The translations under genes and the position numbers were made by a program. Under the pieces are notes generated by a model. The model did no database searches, was not told the origin of the DNA, and saw nothing but the letters and a program-made list of their open reading frames with translations. From SPCO01 sp964427285 (GTDB taxonomy: Bacteria; Chloroflexota; Limnocylindria; Limnocylindrales; CSP1-4), in NCBI GenBank assembly GCA_964427285.1, contig CAYRTS010000002.1, positions 1 through 64,000 on the forward strand: a DNA stretch of 64,000 nt, given 5' to 3'. Below, in pieces: positions 7,224 through 16,703 of this stretch (position 1 is the first letter of the stretch; each line of letters opens with the position of its first letter).

Positions 7224-8335
7224 GTGAGCCGATCGAGTCCGTCGTCCACGAGACGCCCCTGGCGCCGGTCCATCGGGACCTGGGCGCCCGCATGATCGAA
7301 TTCGGCGGCTGGCTGATGCCGGTGCAGTACGGCTCGATTCTTGAGGAGCACCGCGCCGTTCGTGAGCGGGTGGGCCTGTTCGACCTGTCGCACATGGGCG
7401 AGCTGTACGTCGAAGGCCCCGAGGCGGGCACGGCGCTCGCGTCAGCCCTCGTCAGCGATCCGCCGAGCCTGGCGGTCGGGCGCGCCCACTATTCGATGAT
7501 CTGCAACGCGGCCGGCGGGATCATCGACGACCTGATCGTCTACCGATTGGCCGAGGAACGATTCCTGGTCGTCGCGAACGCCGGCAACGCGGCGGTCGTT
7601 TCGGACGCCCTGGCGGAACGGCTCCACGGGTTCCGGGCGGTGCTCGATGACCGCTCCCTCGCGACGGGACTGCTGGCGGTCCAGGGTCCGCGCGCCGTGG
7701 AGGTGCTCGGACCGCTCACCGATGTTGACCTCGGTGCGTTGCGCTATTACGCGATCGCGGAGGGCACGGTGGCCGGGATCCCGGCATTGGTTGCGCGGAC
7801 CGGCTACACCGGCGAGGACGGCTTCGAGGTCTTCATCGAGACCGCTTCGACCGTGGCGCTCTGGGATGCCTTGCTCGGCGCGATTCGCGGTTCCGGCGGG
7901 ATGCCCGCGGGCCTGGGCGCGCGCGACACCCTGCGCCTGGAGGCCGGCATGCCGCTCTACGGCAATGAACTCGACCTTGACACCAATCCCTTCGAAGCCG
8001 GGCTTGGGCGGGTGGTCAAGCTTGGCAAGCCGGGCGACTTCGTGGGGCGGGCCGCACTGGAGCGGATCGCTCGCGAAGGCGCGGCGCGGACGCTCGTCGG
8101 GCTGGTCGTCGAGGGCCGCGGGATCGCCCGTCATGGGTATCCGGTCCTTGTCGGCGAGAGACGATCGGGCAGCGTGACCAGCGGCACGCACTCACCGACC
8201 CGGGGGGTGCCGATCGCGATGGCATTCGTCGCACCTGGTGACGCCGAGCCGGGTACCGTTGTCGACGTCGAGATCCGCGACGCCCGCGTTCCGGCGCGAG
8301 TGGTCGCCCTGCCGTTCTATCGGAGGCCAGCCTGA
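7220..8335 (+). CDS. gcvT: Aminomethyltransferase (glycine cleavage T protein)
   Basis: Transfers the methylene group from aminomethyl-lipoyl-H protein to tetrahydrofolate, releasing ammonia. It has 371 residues, the family norm. Recognisable blocks are the N-terminal MIEFGGWLMPVQYGSI, the DLSHMGE motif, VTG-like TGYTGEDGFEVF (folate-binding region) and GLGARDTLRLEAGMPLYGNEL. The C-terminal domain SGTHSPTRGVPIAMAFV is also present. The GTG start overlaps the Nudix stop (GTGA). gcvH follows after 4 nt, so translation is likely coupled through the cluster. Confidence 0.96.
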   Translation: MSEPIESVVHETPLAPVHRDLGARMIEFGGWLMPVQYGSILEEHRAVRERVGLFDLSHMGELYVEGPEAGTALASALVSDPPSLAVGRAHYSMICNAAGGIIDDLIVYRLAEERFLVVANAGNAAVVSDALAERLHGFRAVLDDRSLATGLLAVQGPRAVEVLGPLTDVDLGALRYYAIAEGTVAGIPALVARTGYTGEDGFEVFIETASTVALWDALLGAIRGSGGMPAGLGARDTLRLEAGMPLYGNELDLDTNPFEAGLGRVVKLGKPGDFVGRAALERIAREGAARTLVGLVVEGRGIARHGYPVLVGERRSGSVTSGTHSPTRGVPIAMAFVAPGDAEPGTVVDVEIRDARVPARVVALPFYRRPA

Positions 8336-8339
8336 CCCG

Positions 8340-8720
8340 ATGGTGCCGACCAACCTGCGCTACACGAACGATCACGAGTGGGTCCGCGTCGAAGGCGACG
8401 TGGCCACCGTGGGGATCACCGCCTACGCGGCCGACCAGCTCGGTGACATCGTGTTCGTCGAGCTACCCGACGTCGGGCGTACCCTCGCCCAGGCGGGCGC
8501 CTTCGGGGTGGTCGAATCGGTCAAGGCCGTCAGCGACCTGTTCGCCCCGGTCGGCGGCGAGGTGATCGAGACGAATGGGGCACTGACCGTCAGCCCGGAG
8601 CTCGTGAATTCGTCGCCCTATGACGACGGCTGGATGCTGCGCATTCGCATGGCCAACCTCGCCGACCTCGAGGGCCTGCTGGACCCGGCGACCTACGACG
8701 CCCTGATCGCGGCGGGCTGA
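8340..8720 (+). CDS. gcvH: Glycine cleavage system H protein
   Basis: The lipoylated shuttle protein of the glycine cleavage complex, 126 residues. The lipoyl-attachment site is Lys62 in GVVESVKAVSDLFAP. The N-terminal YTNDHEWVRVEGDVATVGIT and the C-terminal NSSPYDDGWMLRIRM are classic. The frame is open further upstream, but ATG 8340, 4 nt after gcvT, gives the canonical N-terminus. gcvPA begins 9 nt downstream. Confidence 0.97.
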   Translation: MVPTNLRYTNDHEWVRVEGDVATVGITAYAADQLGDIVFVELPDVGRTLAQAGAFGVVESVKAVSDLFAPVGGEVIETNGALTVSPELVNSSPYDDGWMLRIRMANLADLEGLLDPATYDALIAAG

Positions 8721-8729
8721 CTTCCCCCG

Positions 8730-10157
8730 ATGCCCTACGGTCCTCACACCGCGTCCGATCGGGCGCGCATGCTCGCCGCGCTCGGCCTGACCAGCGTTGA
8801 TCAGTTGTTCGAGGACATTCCGGCGGAGATGCGGGCATCGACCCTCAACCTCCCGGAACCGGAACCCGAGCTGGAGCTGGCCGCCCGGCTGAGCGACCTG
8901 GCCGCCCGCAACCGGGGGGACCTCACTTCCTTCCTGGGGGCCGGCGTCTACCGCCACTGGAGTCCGCCCGCGGTCGACCAGATCCTGCTCCGCGGCGAGT
9001 GGTACACGGCATACACGCCGTATCAGCCAGAGATCAGCCAGGGGACCCTCCAGAGCATCTACGAGTACGAGTCGCTGATCGCGGAGCTGGTGTCACTCGA
9101 CGTGGTCTCCGCGTCGCATTACGACGGCGCCGCGGCAACGGCCGAGGCCGCGCTGATGACCTGCCGGGCGACTCGGCGTGATCGGGTCCTCGTCTCGCGC
9201 GCCGTCCATCCCCACTATCGTGAAACCCTGCGGACGTACTTCAGTGCCGGGCTGGAGGTCGACGAGATCCCCCTGGTCAGCGATGGAGACGCTGCGGGCA
9301 CCACGGATCTGGCGGCCCTGGAGCGGCTGCTCGCCGACCGCGATCGGCCGGTGGCCGGGGTCCTTGCCGCGCAGCCGAACTTCCTCGGCCTGCTGGAACC
9401 CATGCGCGCGATCGGGGAGCTCGCGCACCAGGCCGGGGCGCTGTTTGTCTCGGTCGTGGAGCCGGTGTCGCTGGCCGTGCTGGCACCTCCGGGCGCATAC
9501 GAGGCGGACATCGCCGCCGGCGAGGGCCAGCCGCTGGGGATCGCGCCGCAGTACGGCGGTCCCTACCTCGGAATCCTCGCCTGCACCGATTCGCTCATTC
9601 GCCAGATCCCCGGGCGACTGGTGGGTATGACCACGGATCTTGACGGCCAGCGTGCCTTCGTGATGACCATGCGAGCCCGCGAGCAGGACATCCGGCGCGA
9701 CAAGGCGGCCAGCAACATCTGTACCAACCAGGCGCTCCTTGCCCTGGCAGCCTCGGTCTACCTGGCGACGATCGGGCCGCACGGTCTTCGTGATGTGGCC
9801 GCGCTCGGGGCGGCGCGGGCGGCCGAACTGGAGGCCGCCTTGGCCGGCATCGGTGCGCCGCGGATCCACGCCGGGCCATACCTCAATGAGTTCGCCGTCC
9901 GGGTTCCGGGAGCGCGCGCCGTCCACCGACGGTTGCTCGATCGGGGCGTGCTGGCGGGGCTCGTCCTGTCCGAGGTCGAACCGGGCGACCCGAGCCTGGC
10001 CGACGCGCTGCTCGTGTGCGCCACGGAGGTCACGACCACGGCCGAGATCGCCCGTTTCGCCGCGGCGCTCGGGGAGATTCTCGATGGCCGACCGCCCAGC
10101 GGGGTGGAGGCGGGAGCGGGAGCCGATCGCCGATCCGTCATGGGCGGTGTGCGATGA
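8730..10157 (+). CDS. gcvPA: Glycine dehydrogenase (decarboxylating) subunit 1
   Basis: The N-terminal half of P protein in organisms with a split GcvP. With GcvPB it decarboxylates glycine and loads aminomethyl on GcvH. It has 475 residues. Blocks include FLGAGVYRHWSPPAVDQIL, EWYTAYTPYQPEISQGTLQ, YDGAAATAEAALM and QPNFLGLLEP. TMRAREQDIRRDKAASNICTNQ marks the end of the core. It lacks the PLP lysine, as expected for subunit 1. The stop overlaps the gcvPB start (ATGA, 10154-10157). Confidence 0.96.
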   Translation: MPYGPHTASDRARMLAALGLTSVDQLFEDIPAEMRASTLNLPEPEPELELAARLSDLAARNRGDLTSFLGAGVYRHWSPPAVDQILLRGEWYTAYTPYQPEISQGTLQSIYEYESLIAELVSLDVVSASHYDGAAATAEAALMTCRATRRDRVLVSRAVHPHYRETLRTYFSAGLEVDEIPLVSDGDAAGTTDLAALERLLADRDRPVAGVLAAQPNFLGLLEPMRAIGELAHQAGALFVSVVEPVSLAVLAPPGAYEADIAAGEGQPLGIAPQYGGPYLGILACTDSLIRQIPGRLVGMTTDLDGQRAFVMTMRAREQDIRRDKAASNICTNQALLALAASVYLATIGPHGLRDVAALGAARAAELEAALAGIGAPRIHAGPYLNEFAVRVPGARAVHRRLLDRGVLAGLVLSEVEPGDPSLADALLVCATEVTTTAEIARFAAALGEILDGRPPSGVEAGAGADRRSVMGGVR

Positions 10158-11653
10158 GCGTGGTCGGCGCGAAGCTCCAGCCCACGATCTTCGAGCGAGG
10201 GCGGCCTGGCCGCGGTGGCGGAAAGATTCCGCATCCGCCAAAGGACGCGCTGGACCGCATCCCGGCCGATGCCCGCCGGGAGGTGCCGCCGGCGTTGCCC
10301 GAGATGAACGAGCCCGAGGTGGTGCGCCACTACGTGAACCTGTCGCAGCTCAATTACGCGGTGGATACCGGCTTCTATCCGCTGGGCTCGTGCACCATGA
10401 AGTTCAACCCCAAGCTCAACGAGTGGGCGGCGCGACTGCCAGGTTTCGCCAACCTCCACCCGCTCACCCCGGACGAAGCGGCCCAGGGCACGCTCCAGCT
10501 GCTCTGGGAGCTGGAGGGGGCGCTGTGCGAGATCAGCGGGATGCGCGCGGTGACGCTCCAGCCCGCCGCCGGTGCCCAGGGTGAGCTGACCGGGATCCTG
10601 ATGATCCGGGCCTACCACCGCGCGCGCGGCGAGGCCGAACGGGATGAGGTCCTCGTCCCGGACTCCAGCCACGGGACCAACCCGGCCACCGCGTCCATGG
10701 CCGGCTACCGAACGGTCACCATCCCGTCGGCCGCGGATGGCGGCGTGGATCTGGACGCGTTCCGGGCGGCCCTGGGGCCACGAACGGCCGCGGTGATGAT
10801 CACGAACCCGTCCACGCTGGGGCTGTTTGAGGCACGGATCGGGGAGCTGCTTGACGCGGTCCACGCAGCGGGTGCGCTCGCCTACATGGACGGCGCCAAC
10901 CTGAACGCGATCCTTGGCCGGTTCAAGCCGGGCGAGGCCGGGTTTGACGTCATGCACTTCAACGTCCACAAGACCTTCTCGACCCCGCACGGCGGTGGCG
11001 GGCCTGGCGCTGGGCCGGTCGGGGTGGGGGAGGCGCTCATGCCCTACCTGCCGGAGCCGCGGGTGCTGCGTGGCGATGACGGCGCGTTTCGGCTAGAGCG
11101 AATGGGCGAGCGGCCCGACTCGATCGGGCGGATGCGCAGTTTCGTGGGCAACACGGGCGTGCTGGTGCGCGCGTACACGTATATCCGGGCACACGGCGGC
11201 TCCGGGCTGCGCGAGGTCAGCGACGACGCCGTGCTCGCGGCCAACTACCTCAAGCACCGGTTGGCGGGGACCTACGACATCCCCCATGAGCGTGCGTGCA
11301 AGCACGAGTTCGTCGCGTCTGCCGCGACACTCAAGAAGCAGACCGGCGTCCGCACCCTGGATATCGCCAAGCGGCTGATCGACTACGGCTACCACCCGCC
11401 CACGATCTATTTCCCGCTGATCGTCGAGGAGGGGATGCTGATCGAGCCGACCGAGACCGAATCGGTCGAAACGCTCGACGCCTTTGCGGATGCCCTCATC
11501 GCGATCGCCGCGGAGGCGCATGCCACGCCCGAGCTGGTCACCGGCGCCCCGCATAGCGCGCCCGTCCGACGGCTTGATGAGGCAACCGCGGCACGCCATC
11601 CCAACCTGCGCTGGCGCCCGATGGCCGGCAGTGAGACACCGTTCCCGGACTGA
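10154..11653 (+). CDS. gcvPB: Glycine dehydrogenase (decarboxylating) subunit 2
   Basis: The PLP-carrying half of split P protein, 499 residues from ATG 10154. The PLP-binding lysine is Lys273 in the signature FNVHKTFSTPHGGGGPGAGP. Upstream are LNYAVDTGFYPLGSCTMKFNP and DSSHGTNPATASMAGY, both family hallmarks. The frame is open for another 46 codons upstream, but those lie inside gcvPA. It closes the gcv cluster; the lipoamide dehydrogenase gene is elsewhere. No clear terminator is visible before the next promoter at 11675. Confidence 0.97.
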   Translation: MSVVGAKLQPTIFERGRPGRGGGKIPHPPKDALDRIPADARREVPPALPEMNEPEVVRHYVNLSQLNYAVDTGFYPLGSCTMKFNPKLNEWAARLPGFANLHPLTPDEAAQGTLQLLWELEGALCEISGMRAVTLQPAAGAQGELTGILMIRAYHRARGEAERDEVLVPDSSHGTNPATASMAGYRTVTIPSAADGGVDLDAFRAALGPRTAAVMITNPSTLGLFEARIGELLDAVHAAGALAYMDGANLNAILGRFKPGEAGFDVMHFNVHKTFSTPHGGGGPGAGPVGVGEALMPYLPEPRVLRGDDGAFRLERMGERPDSIGRMRSFVGNTGVLVRAYTYIRAHGGSGLREVSDDAVLAANYLKHRLAGTYDIPHERACKHEFVASAATLKKQTGVRTLDIAKRLIDYGYHPPTIYFPLIVEEGMLIEPTETESVETLDAFADALIAIAAEAHATPELVTGAPHSAPVRRLDEATAARHPNLRWRPMAGSETPFPD

Positions 11654-11674
11654 AGGTTGCAGCTTGGTGCCACG

Positions 11675-11703
11675 TTGACAGGCGGCCAGCCACTGTGGAT
11701 AGT
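11675..11703 (+). promoter_or_regulatory. Sigma70-type promoter of oligopeptide ABC operon 1
   Basis: TTGACA (11675-11680), a 17-nt spacer and GATAGT (11698-11703). The -35 is a perfect consensus and the -10 matches at four positions. It lies about 165 nt upstream of the binding-protein gene; nothing else is recognised in the leader. Confidence 0.6.
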
Positions 11704-11869
11704 GTGCCCAGCGTATCGACCCGAACCGTGCAGCGCCGCGTCTCGCGTTGAACCAGAGGAGTGGGAGGCTCGTCTCCGGCTACACGCAGTCGCTCAATGT
11801 TACGGCCAGCAGCGGGTCATGATCTAACGGCAGATTCCCCGGGACCTCAACCCAATCGGAGGAGAGTTC

Positions 11870-13633
11870 ATGCAGAAGCGACTTCTGGCCATCCTGGCCA
11901 CCATCGCCGTCGTCGCGGCGGCCTGCGGCGGTGCCACTGCCAGCCCCAGCGCGGCGCCGGTCGTCACCGACTCACCAGCGCCCGGCGCCACGGCGGCGCC
12001 CGTGACTCCGGCACCAACGGCGGAATCGAACCTCGCCGACGAGCAGATCCTGCGGGTCGACATCTCTGGCGATCCGCCGACCCTCGATCCATCGGCCGCA
12101 CAGGACTCGAACTCGCTGACCGTCCTTCGCGCGCTTCATCGACCCCTTGTCTACATCGACAAGGACCTCAAGATCGTGCCGTCGCTGGCAGAATCCTGGG
12201 AGGTCTCACCGGACGCGCAGACGCTGACGTTCCACCTTCGAGACGCCAAGTACAGCAACGGCGACACGATTGTCGCCGGTGACCTCGTCTATAGCTGGAG
12301 GCGGCTCGTCGACCCGCGGACCGCAGCCCCGTACTCCTACGTCATGGCCGAAGTGGTTGGTGGCAACGAGCTCCTGGCCATGGCCGGCGCGGATCCCGCC
12401 CCGAGCGATGCGGATATCGACGCGGCGCTTGACGCCTTCGGTGTCGCGGCCCCGGATGACAAGACGTTCGTCGTGACCCTGTCCACGCCGGCGACCTACT
12501 TCCTGAGCGCCATGACCCTGTGGGTCACTGTGCCGATCCAGGAAAAGTGGATCACCAGCGAGGGAGCAACCGAGGCTGCCAACTACGTCAGCTCGGGCCC
12601 GTACATCCTTGACACCTGGGATCACAACAGCGTGATCATCCTGAAGCCGAATCCGAACTGGTACGGCGAGGTCAAGTCAACGCTGACCGAGATCCATATG
12701 TCCATGTCGCCCGAGCCGGCGCAGGCTCAGGCCGCCTACGAGGCTGGCGAAATCGACATGTTCATGCCGGTCCCCACGGAGGACGTTCAGCGAGTCAAGG
12801 ACGATCCGGTTCTTGGTGCCGAGTACCAGGAGCAATCCCAGCTCGCCATCACCTACTACAACTACAACACCTTCCAGGACCCGGAGAAGGCGCGCTTCGC
12901 CACCCCCGGCCCGACGAAGAACCTGAACTTCCGGATCGCGTTGACCGAGGCGATCGACAAGCAGGCGTTCAACCTGGCCACCTTCGCGGGGCTTGGCGTG
13001 ATCGCCAACAGCTTCGTGATGCCCGGCATCCCGGGCTACGACGAGACCATTGACCCGTATCCCTTCAATCTCGACTCAGCGAAGGCGCACATGGCCACCG
13101 CCCTGCAGGAGCTGGGTGTCGGCAGCGCCGCGGAGCTCGGTGCGTTGAAGTTCGGTTTCAACTCAGGGTCTGGGCACGAGCCCAGGGTCGCCTTCCTCGC
13201 CGAGGCCTGGCGCCAGGCGTTCGGCCTGGAGACCGAGCAGATCGGCAGCGACTTCAGCGTCTTCCTCACCCAGCGGACGGCTGGTGAGTACGATATCTCC
13301 CGCAACGGCTGGGGTGCCGACTACCCGCATGCGAACAACCAGCTGGCCGGCCTGTTCACCTGCGGCGGCGGCAACAACGACCAGTCGTGGTGCAACGCCG
13401 CATTCGACGCACTCCTGGTTCAGGCAGCGGCCGAGCCCGACCAGGCCGTGCAGGAGGATCTGTACAAGCAGGCCCAGAAGATCATGATGGAGGATGCGCC
13501 GTTCCTCCCGCTGCGATATGCGGTGACCCCGATCGAGATCAAGCCGTACGTCGGCGGCCTGATCCTCACGCCGATGGACTCTCAGGTTCCTGGCGAGCAT
13601 TTCTACGAGACGATCCAGATCCTGAAGCACTAG
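11870..13633 (+). CDS. ABC transporter substrate-binding lipoprotein, peptide family 5
   Basis: An extracellular solute-binding protein of an oligopeptide-type importer (587 residues, DppA/OppA family). The signal peptide ends in lipobox VVAAAC (Cys20), followed by a low-complexity Ala/Pro/Thr linker to about residue 55. The SBP_bac_5 core begins with ILRVDISGDPPTLDPS and contains LVYIDKDLKIVPSLAESWEVS, DGQTL-like DAQTLTFHLRDAKYSNGD and FNLDSAKAHMATALQELG. A GGAGGAGAG Shine-Dalgarno sequence precedes the ATG. It is first in a five-gene operon; the next gene follows a strong hairpin. The ligand is probably a peptide, judged from family only. Confidence 0.93.
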   Translation: MQKRLLAILATIAVVAAACGGATASPSAAPVVTDSPAPGATAAPVTPAPTAESNLADEQILRVDISGDPPTLDPSAAQDSNSLTVLRALHRPLVYIDKDLKIVPSLAESWEVSPDAQTLTFHLRDAKYSNGDTIVAGDLVYSWRRLVDPRTAAPYSYVMAEVVGGNELLAMAGADPAPSDADIDAALDAFGVAAPDDKTFVVTLSTPATYFLSAMTLWVTVPIQEKWITSEGATEAANYVSSGPYILDTWDHNSVIILKPNPNWYGEVKSTLTEIHMSMSPEPAQAQAAYEAGEIDMFMPVPTEDVQRVKDDPVLGAEYQEQSQLAITYYNYNTFQDPEKARFATPGPTKNLNFRIALTEAIDKQAFNLATFAGLGVIANSFVMPGIPGYDETIDPYPFNLDSAKAHMATALQELGVGSAAELGALKFGFNSGSGHEPRVAFLAEAWRQAFGLETEQIGSDFSVFLTQRTAGEYDISRNGWGADYPHANNQLAGLFTCGGGNNDQSWCNAAFDALLVQAAAEPDQAVQEDLYKQAQKIMMEDAPFLPLRYAVTPIEIKPYVGGLILTPMDSQVPGEHFYETIQILKH

Positions 13634-13650
13634 TCGCCCAGGGCGACCAG

Positions 13651-13684
13651 GTCAGTGGGCCGGCCAAAGGGCCGGCCCACTGAC
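13651..13684 (+). terminator. 15-bp hairpin between binding protein and permease genes
   Basis: GTCAGTGGGCCGGCC (13651-13665) pairs perfectly with GGCCGGCCCACTGAC (13670-13684), loop AAAG, with no U tract. In such operons this position usually protects the abundant binding-protein mRNA or partly terminates transcription. A smaller stem (GTCGCC/GGCGAC) lies just before it. Confidence 0.75.
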
Positions 13685-13722
13685 CATCTCACCCCTCCGC
13701 CTGTACCGAGGAGGCGACGACC

Positions 13723-14640
13723 GTGATCACCTATCTTGCCCGGCGCATCCTGTGGATCATCCCGGTACTGTTCACGGTCTCCATCCTCACGTTCGTCCTC
13801 ATGCATGCGGTCCCCGGTGGACCGTGGGACCGTGAAAAGGCGCTGCCAGAAGCGGTCCAGGCGCGTCTCAACGCCCAGTACGGGCTGGACAAGCCGATCT
13901 ACGAGCAGTACATCCAGTGGGCCGGCGGGTTCATCCAGGGCGACCTTGGACCCTCCTATCGGTTCAAGGACCGGTCGGTCAATGAGATCGTTGCCGATGG
14001 CCTTCCGACCACCATCCAACTCGGCGTCATGGCCTTCCTCCTGTCCGTTCTGGTCGGGATCCCGCTGGGAATCGTTGGGGCGCTCGGTCACAACCGCTGG
14101 CCGGACTACCTGTCCACGAGCATCTCGATTGTCGGTATCTCCACGCCCAGCTTCGTGCTGGCGATCCTGCTGGTCGTCTTGTTCAGTGTGCAGCTGGGCG
14201 TGTTGCCGACCAGCGGTTGGAAGGGCCCGACCTACTGGATCCTGCCCACCGTCGCCCTGGCCGGCTTCCCGATCGCGGTGATCGCCCGGTACACCCGTGC
14301 CTCCATGCTCGAGGTCACCCGCAAGGACTACATCCGCACGGCCATGAGCAAGGGCCTGCGCGATGGATCCGTGGTCACCCGTCACATGATCCGCAACGCA
14401 CTCATCCCGGTGGTGACGATCCTTGGCCCCACCCTTGCCTTCCTGGTCACCGGCTCGTTCATCATCGAGCGAATCTTCAGCGTCCCGGGTGTCGGCCAGT
14501 TCTACGTCACGGCGATCTCGACGCGCGACTACAGCCTGCTGATGGCGATGACGATGCTCTATGCCTTCGCGGTCGCCTTCCTCAATGTCGTGGTCGATGT
14601 CCTGTACGCCTACATCGACCCCCGGATCCGGTACAGCTAG
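13723..14640 (+). CDS. Peptide ABC transporter permease, DppB/OppB type
   Basis: A membrane subunit of the importer, 305 residues with about six membrane segments. The N-terminal MITYLARRILWIIPVLFTVS helix and HAVPGGPWDREKALP are typical of DppB. The cytoplasmic EAA loop reads IRTAMSKGLRDGSVV, then RHMIRNALIPVV, and contacts the ATPases. The GTG start at 13723 has GAGGAGG about 9 nt upstream. It is followed after 11 nt by the second permease. Confidence 0.94.
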   Translation: MITYLARRILWIIPVLFTVSILTFVLMHAVPGGPWDREKALPEAVQARLNAQYGLDKPIYEQYIQWAGGFIQGDLGPSYRFKDRSVNEIVADGLPTTIQLGVMAFLLSVLVGIPLGIVGALGHNRWPDYLSTSISIVGISTPSFVLAILLVVLFSVQLGVLPTSGWKGPTYWILPTVALAGFPIAVIARYTRASMLEVTRKDYIRTAMSKGLRDGSVVTRHMIRNALIPVVTILGPTLAFLVTGSFIIERIFSVPGVGQFYVTAISTRDYSLLMAMTMLYAFAVAFLNVVVDVLYAYIDPRIRYS

Positions 14641-14651
14641 GAGTCCCGCAG

Positions 14652-15596
14652 ATGGCCACCAACGCCGCGGTCCAGGGACGAGGCGCCGTCCGGCCCCGTC
14701 AGAGTGCTGGTCTGTGGGGCGATGCCTTTGGCCGGCTGCTCAAGAACCGGCTGGCGATCGTCGGCCTGGTCCTGGTGACGCTGCTGCTGCTGGCCGGGAT
14801 CTTCGGGCCGATCGTCGCGCCCTGGCCATACCAGGTCCAGGATCTCCAAGCCGTCTTCGCGAACGGCAACCGGCCGTTGCCGCCGCTGTCGCCCAACCAT
14901 CTGCTCGGGACCGACAACCTCGGCCGGGACCTGTTCAGTCGGCTTCTGGACGGTGCCCGGATCAGCGTGTCGGTGGCATTTGTCGTCCAGATCGTGATTC
15001 TCGTCATCGGCGTTCCGATCGGCGCAATGGCCGGTTGGTTCGGCGGGCGGCTGGACAACGCGCTCATGCGGCTGACTGACGTGATCTATGCTTTTCCGGA
15101 CCTGCTCTTCATCATCCTGCTGTCGGTCGCCTTCCGCGAGACCTTCTTCGGCCAGGCCCTCGACGGCCTGCTACTGGTCTTCGTGGCCATCGGACTTACT
15201 TCCTGGGTGACGGTCGCCCGTCTCGTCCGTGGACAGCTCCTGTCGCTCAAGGAGACGGAGTTCGTCGAAGCGGCCAAGGCGATCGGCGTGTCCGATCGGC
15301 GGATCGTGACGCGACATCTGCTGCCCAACGGGATCGGGCCGGTCATCGTCGCCGTCACGCTGGGCATTCCGGGAGCGATACTGGCTGAGGCGACGCTGGC
15401 CTACATCGGGATCGGCGTCCAGCCGCCACGCGCGTCATGGGGCAGCCTGATCGCGGAGGGCCAGAAGTACGTCCGGTCCGAGCCGCACCTCGTGGTCTTC
15501 CCGGCGATCTTCATTGCACTCGCGCTAATCGGGTTCACGTTCCTCGGTGATGGTCTGCGCGACGCCCTTGATCCCAAGCTGAAGGGCAAGCAATAG
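14652..15596 (+). CDS. Peptide ABC transporter permease, DppC/OppC type
   Basis: The second membrane subunit, 314 residues from ATG 14652. The N-terminal cytoplasmic stretch is followed by FGRLLKNRLAIVGLVL, the loop HLLGTDNLGRDLFSRLLDGARIS that defines the OppC N domain, and the EAA motif ETEFVEAAKAIGVSDRRIV. The end, IALALIGFTFLGDGLRDALDPK, is the classic OppC C-terminus. The frame is open much further upstream, but that part overlaps dppB. The ATPase gene starts 3 nt after the stop. Confidence 0.94.
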   Translation: MATNAAVQGRGAVRPRQSAGLWGDAFGRLLKNRLAIVGLVLVTLLLLAGIFGPIVAPWPYQVQDLQAVFANGNRPLPPLSPNHLLGTDNLGRDLFSRLLDGARISVSVAFVVQIVILVIGVPIGAMAGWFGGRLDNALMRLTDVIYAFPDLLFIILLSVAFRETFFGQALDGLLLVFVAIGLTSWVTVARLVRGQLLSLKETEFVEAAKAIGVSDRRIVTRHLLPNGIGPVIVAVTLGIPGAILAEATLAYIGIGVQPPRASWGSLIAEGQKYVRSEPHLVVFPAIFIALALIGFTFLGDGLRDALDPKLKGKQ

Positions 15597-15599
15597 CCG

Positions 15600-16703
15600 A
15601 TGCAAGTCGACGAAGCGGGGACCGGCTCGGATATGCCCACGATCATCGAATTGTCTTCGGAGGAGGCCCGGCGGGTCGACGGAGCGGGATCGCCAGGCGC
15701 GGGGCCACACAAGGCGAGCAAGCTCCTCCAGGTCCGGGGCCTGTCGACGCATTTCTTCACGCCAGATGGGGTCGTTCAGGCCGTCGATGACGTCAGCTTC
15801 GATGTCGACTACGGCGAGACGCTCGGCCTGGTCGGGGAGTCCGGCTGCGGCAAGAGCGTGACGGCCTTATCGGTCGCCAGACTGGTCCCGAGCCCGCCGG
15901 GCCGGATCGTCGCCGGCGAGATCCTGTTTGACGGGATCAATCTGCTCAAACTGAACGACGATGAGATGCGCAAGATCCGGGGAAAGGAGATCGGGTTTAT
16001 CTTCCAGGATCCGTTGACGAGCCTCAACCCAACACTGACGATCGGCTATCAGATCGCCGAGCCGATCCGCGAGCATTTGCGTCTGTCGCAAAGCGCGGCC
16101 GATGACCGCGTTGTGGAGCTCCTCGGCAAGGTGGGGATCCCGAGGGCTCGCGAGCGGCTGGCGGACTATCCGTTCCAGTTCTCCGGCGGGATGCGCCAGC
16201 GGGTGATGATCGCAATCGCCCTGTCATGCGATCCCAAACTGATCCTGGCCGACGAGCCGACGACCGCCCTGGATGTGACGATCCAGGCCCAGATCCTCGA
16301 GCTGATCCAGACCCTCTCGGACGAGTTCCACACGGCGGTGCTGATGATCACCCACGATCTGGGGATTGCTGCCGGGATGTGCGACCGGGTCAATGTCATG
16401 TATGCAGGGCGGATCGTCGAGACCGGAACGGTGGACGAACTGTTTGAGGGGCCAAGGATGCCGTACGCTTGGGGCCTGCTCGACTCGCTCCCGCGGATCG
16501 ACGACATCCGCGGGGACCGGCTGCGGACCATCGAGGGGCTGCCGCCGCTCCTGATCGCGCCGCCCGACGCGTGCCGATTCGCGCCACGCTGCAACTTTGC
16601 GCGAGACGTGTGCAGAGCCAGTGAACCGGCCCTGACCAGACACGGCTCAGAGGGCCATCTGGCCCGCTGCTGGGCGACCGAGGCCGGAGGGTGGATCAGT
16701 TGA
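15600..16703 (+). CDS. Peptide ABC transporter ATP-binding protein, DppD/OppD type
   Basis: A cytosolic ATPase subunit, 367 residues. It has Walker A GESGCGKS, signature FSGGMRQRV, Walker B LILADEPTTALD and switch His in LMITHDLGIA. The C-terminal oligo_HPY region carries Cys residues in PPDACRFAPRCNFARDVC, the kind that in some Dpp ATPases bind an Fe-S cluster. ATG 15600 and the in-frame ATG at 15633 are both possible; the first 40 residues precede the conserved domain either way. It ends inside the start region of the partner ATPase. Confidence 0.93.
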   Translation: MQVDEAGTGSDMPTIIELSSEEARRVDGAGSPGAGPHKASKLLQVRGLSTHFFTPDGVVQAVDDVSFDVDYGETLGLVGESGCGKSVTALSVARLVPSPPGRIVAGEILFDGINLLKLNDDEMRKIRGKEIGFIFQDPLTSLNPTLTIGYQIAEPIREHLRLSQSAADDRVVELLGKVGIPRARERLADYPFQFSGGMRQRVMIAIALSCDPKLILADEPTTALDVTIQAQILELIQTLSDEFHTAVLMITHDLGIAAGMCDRVNVMYAGRIVETGTVDELFEGPRMPYAWGLLDSLPRIDDIRGDRLRTIEGLPPLLIAPPDACRFAPRCNFARDVCRASEPALTRHGSEGHLARCWATEAGGWIS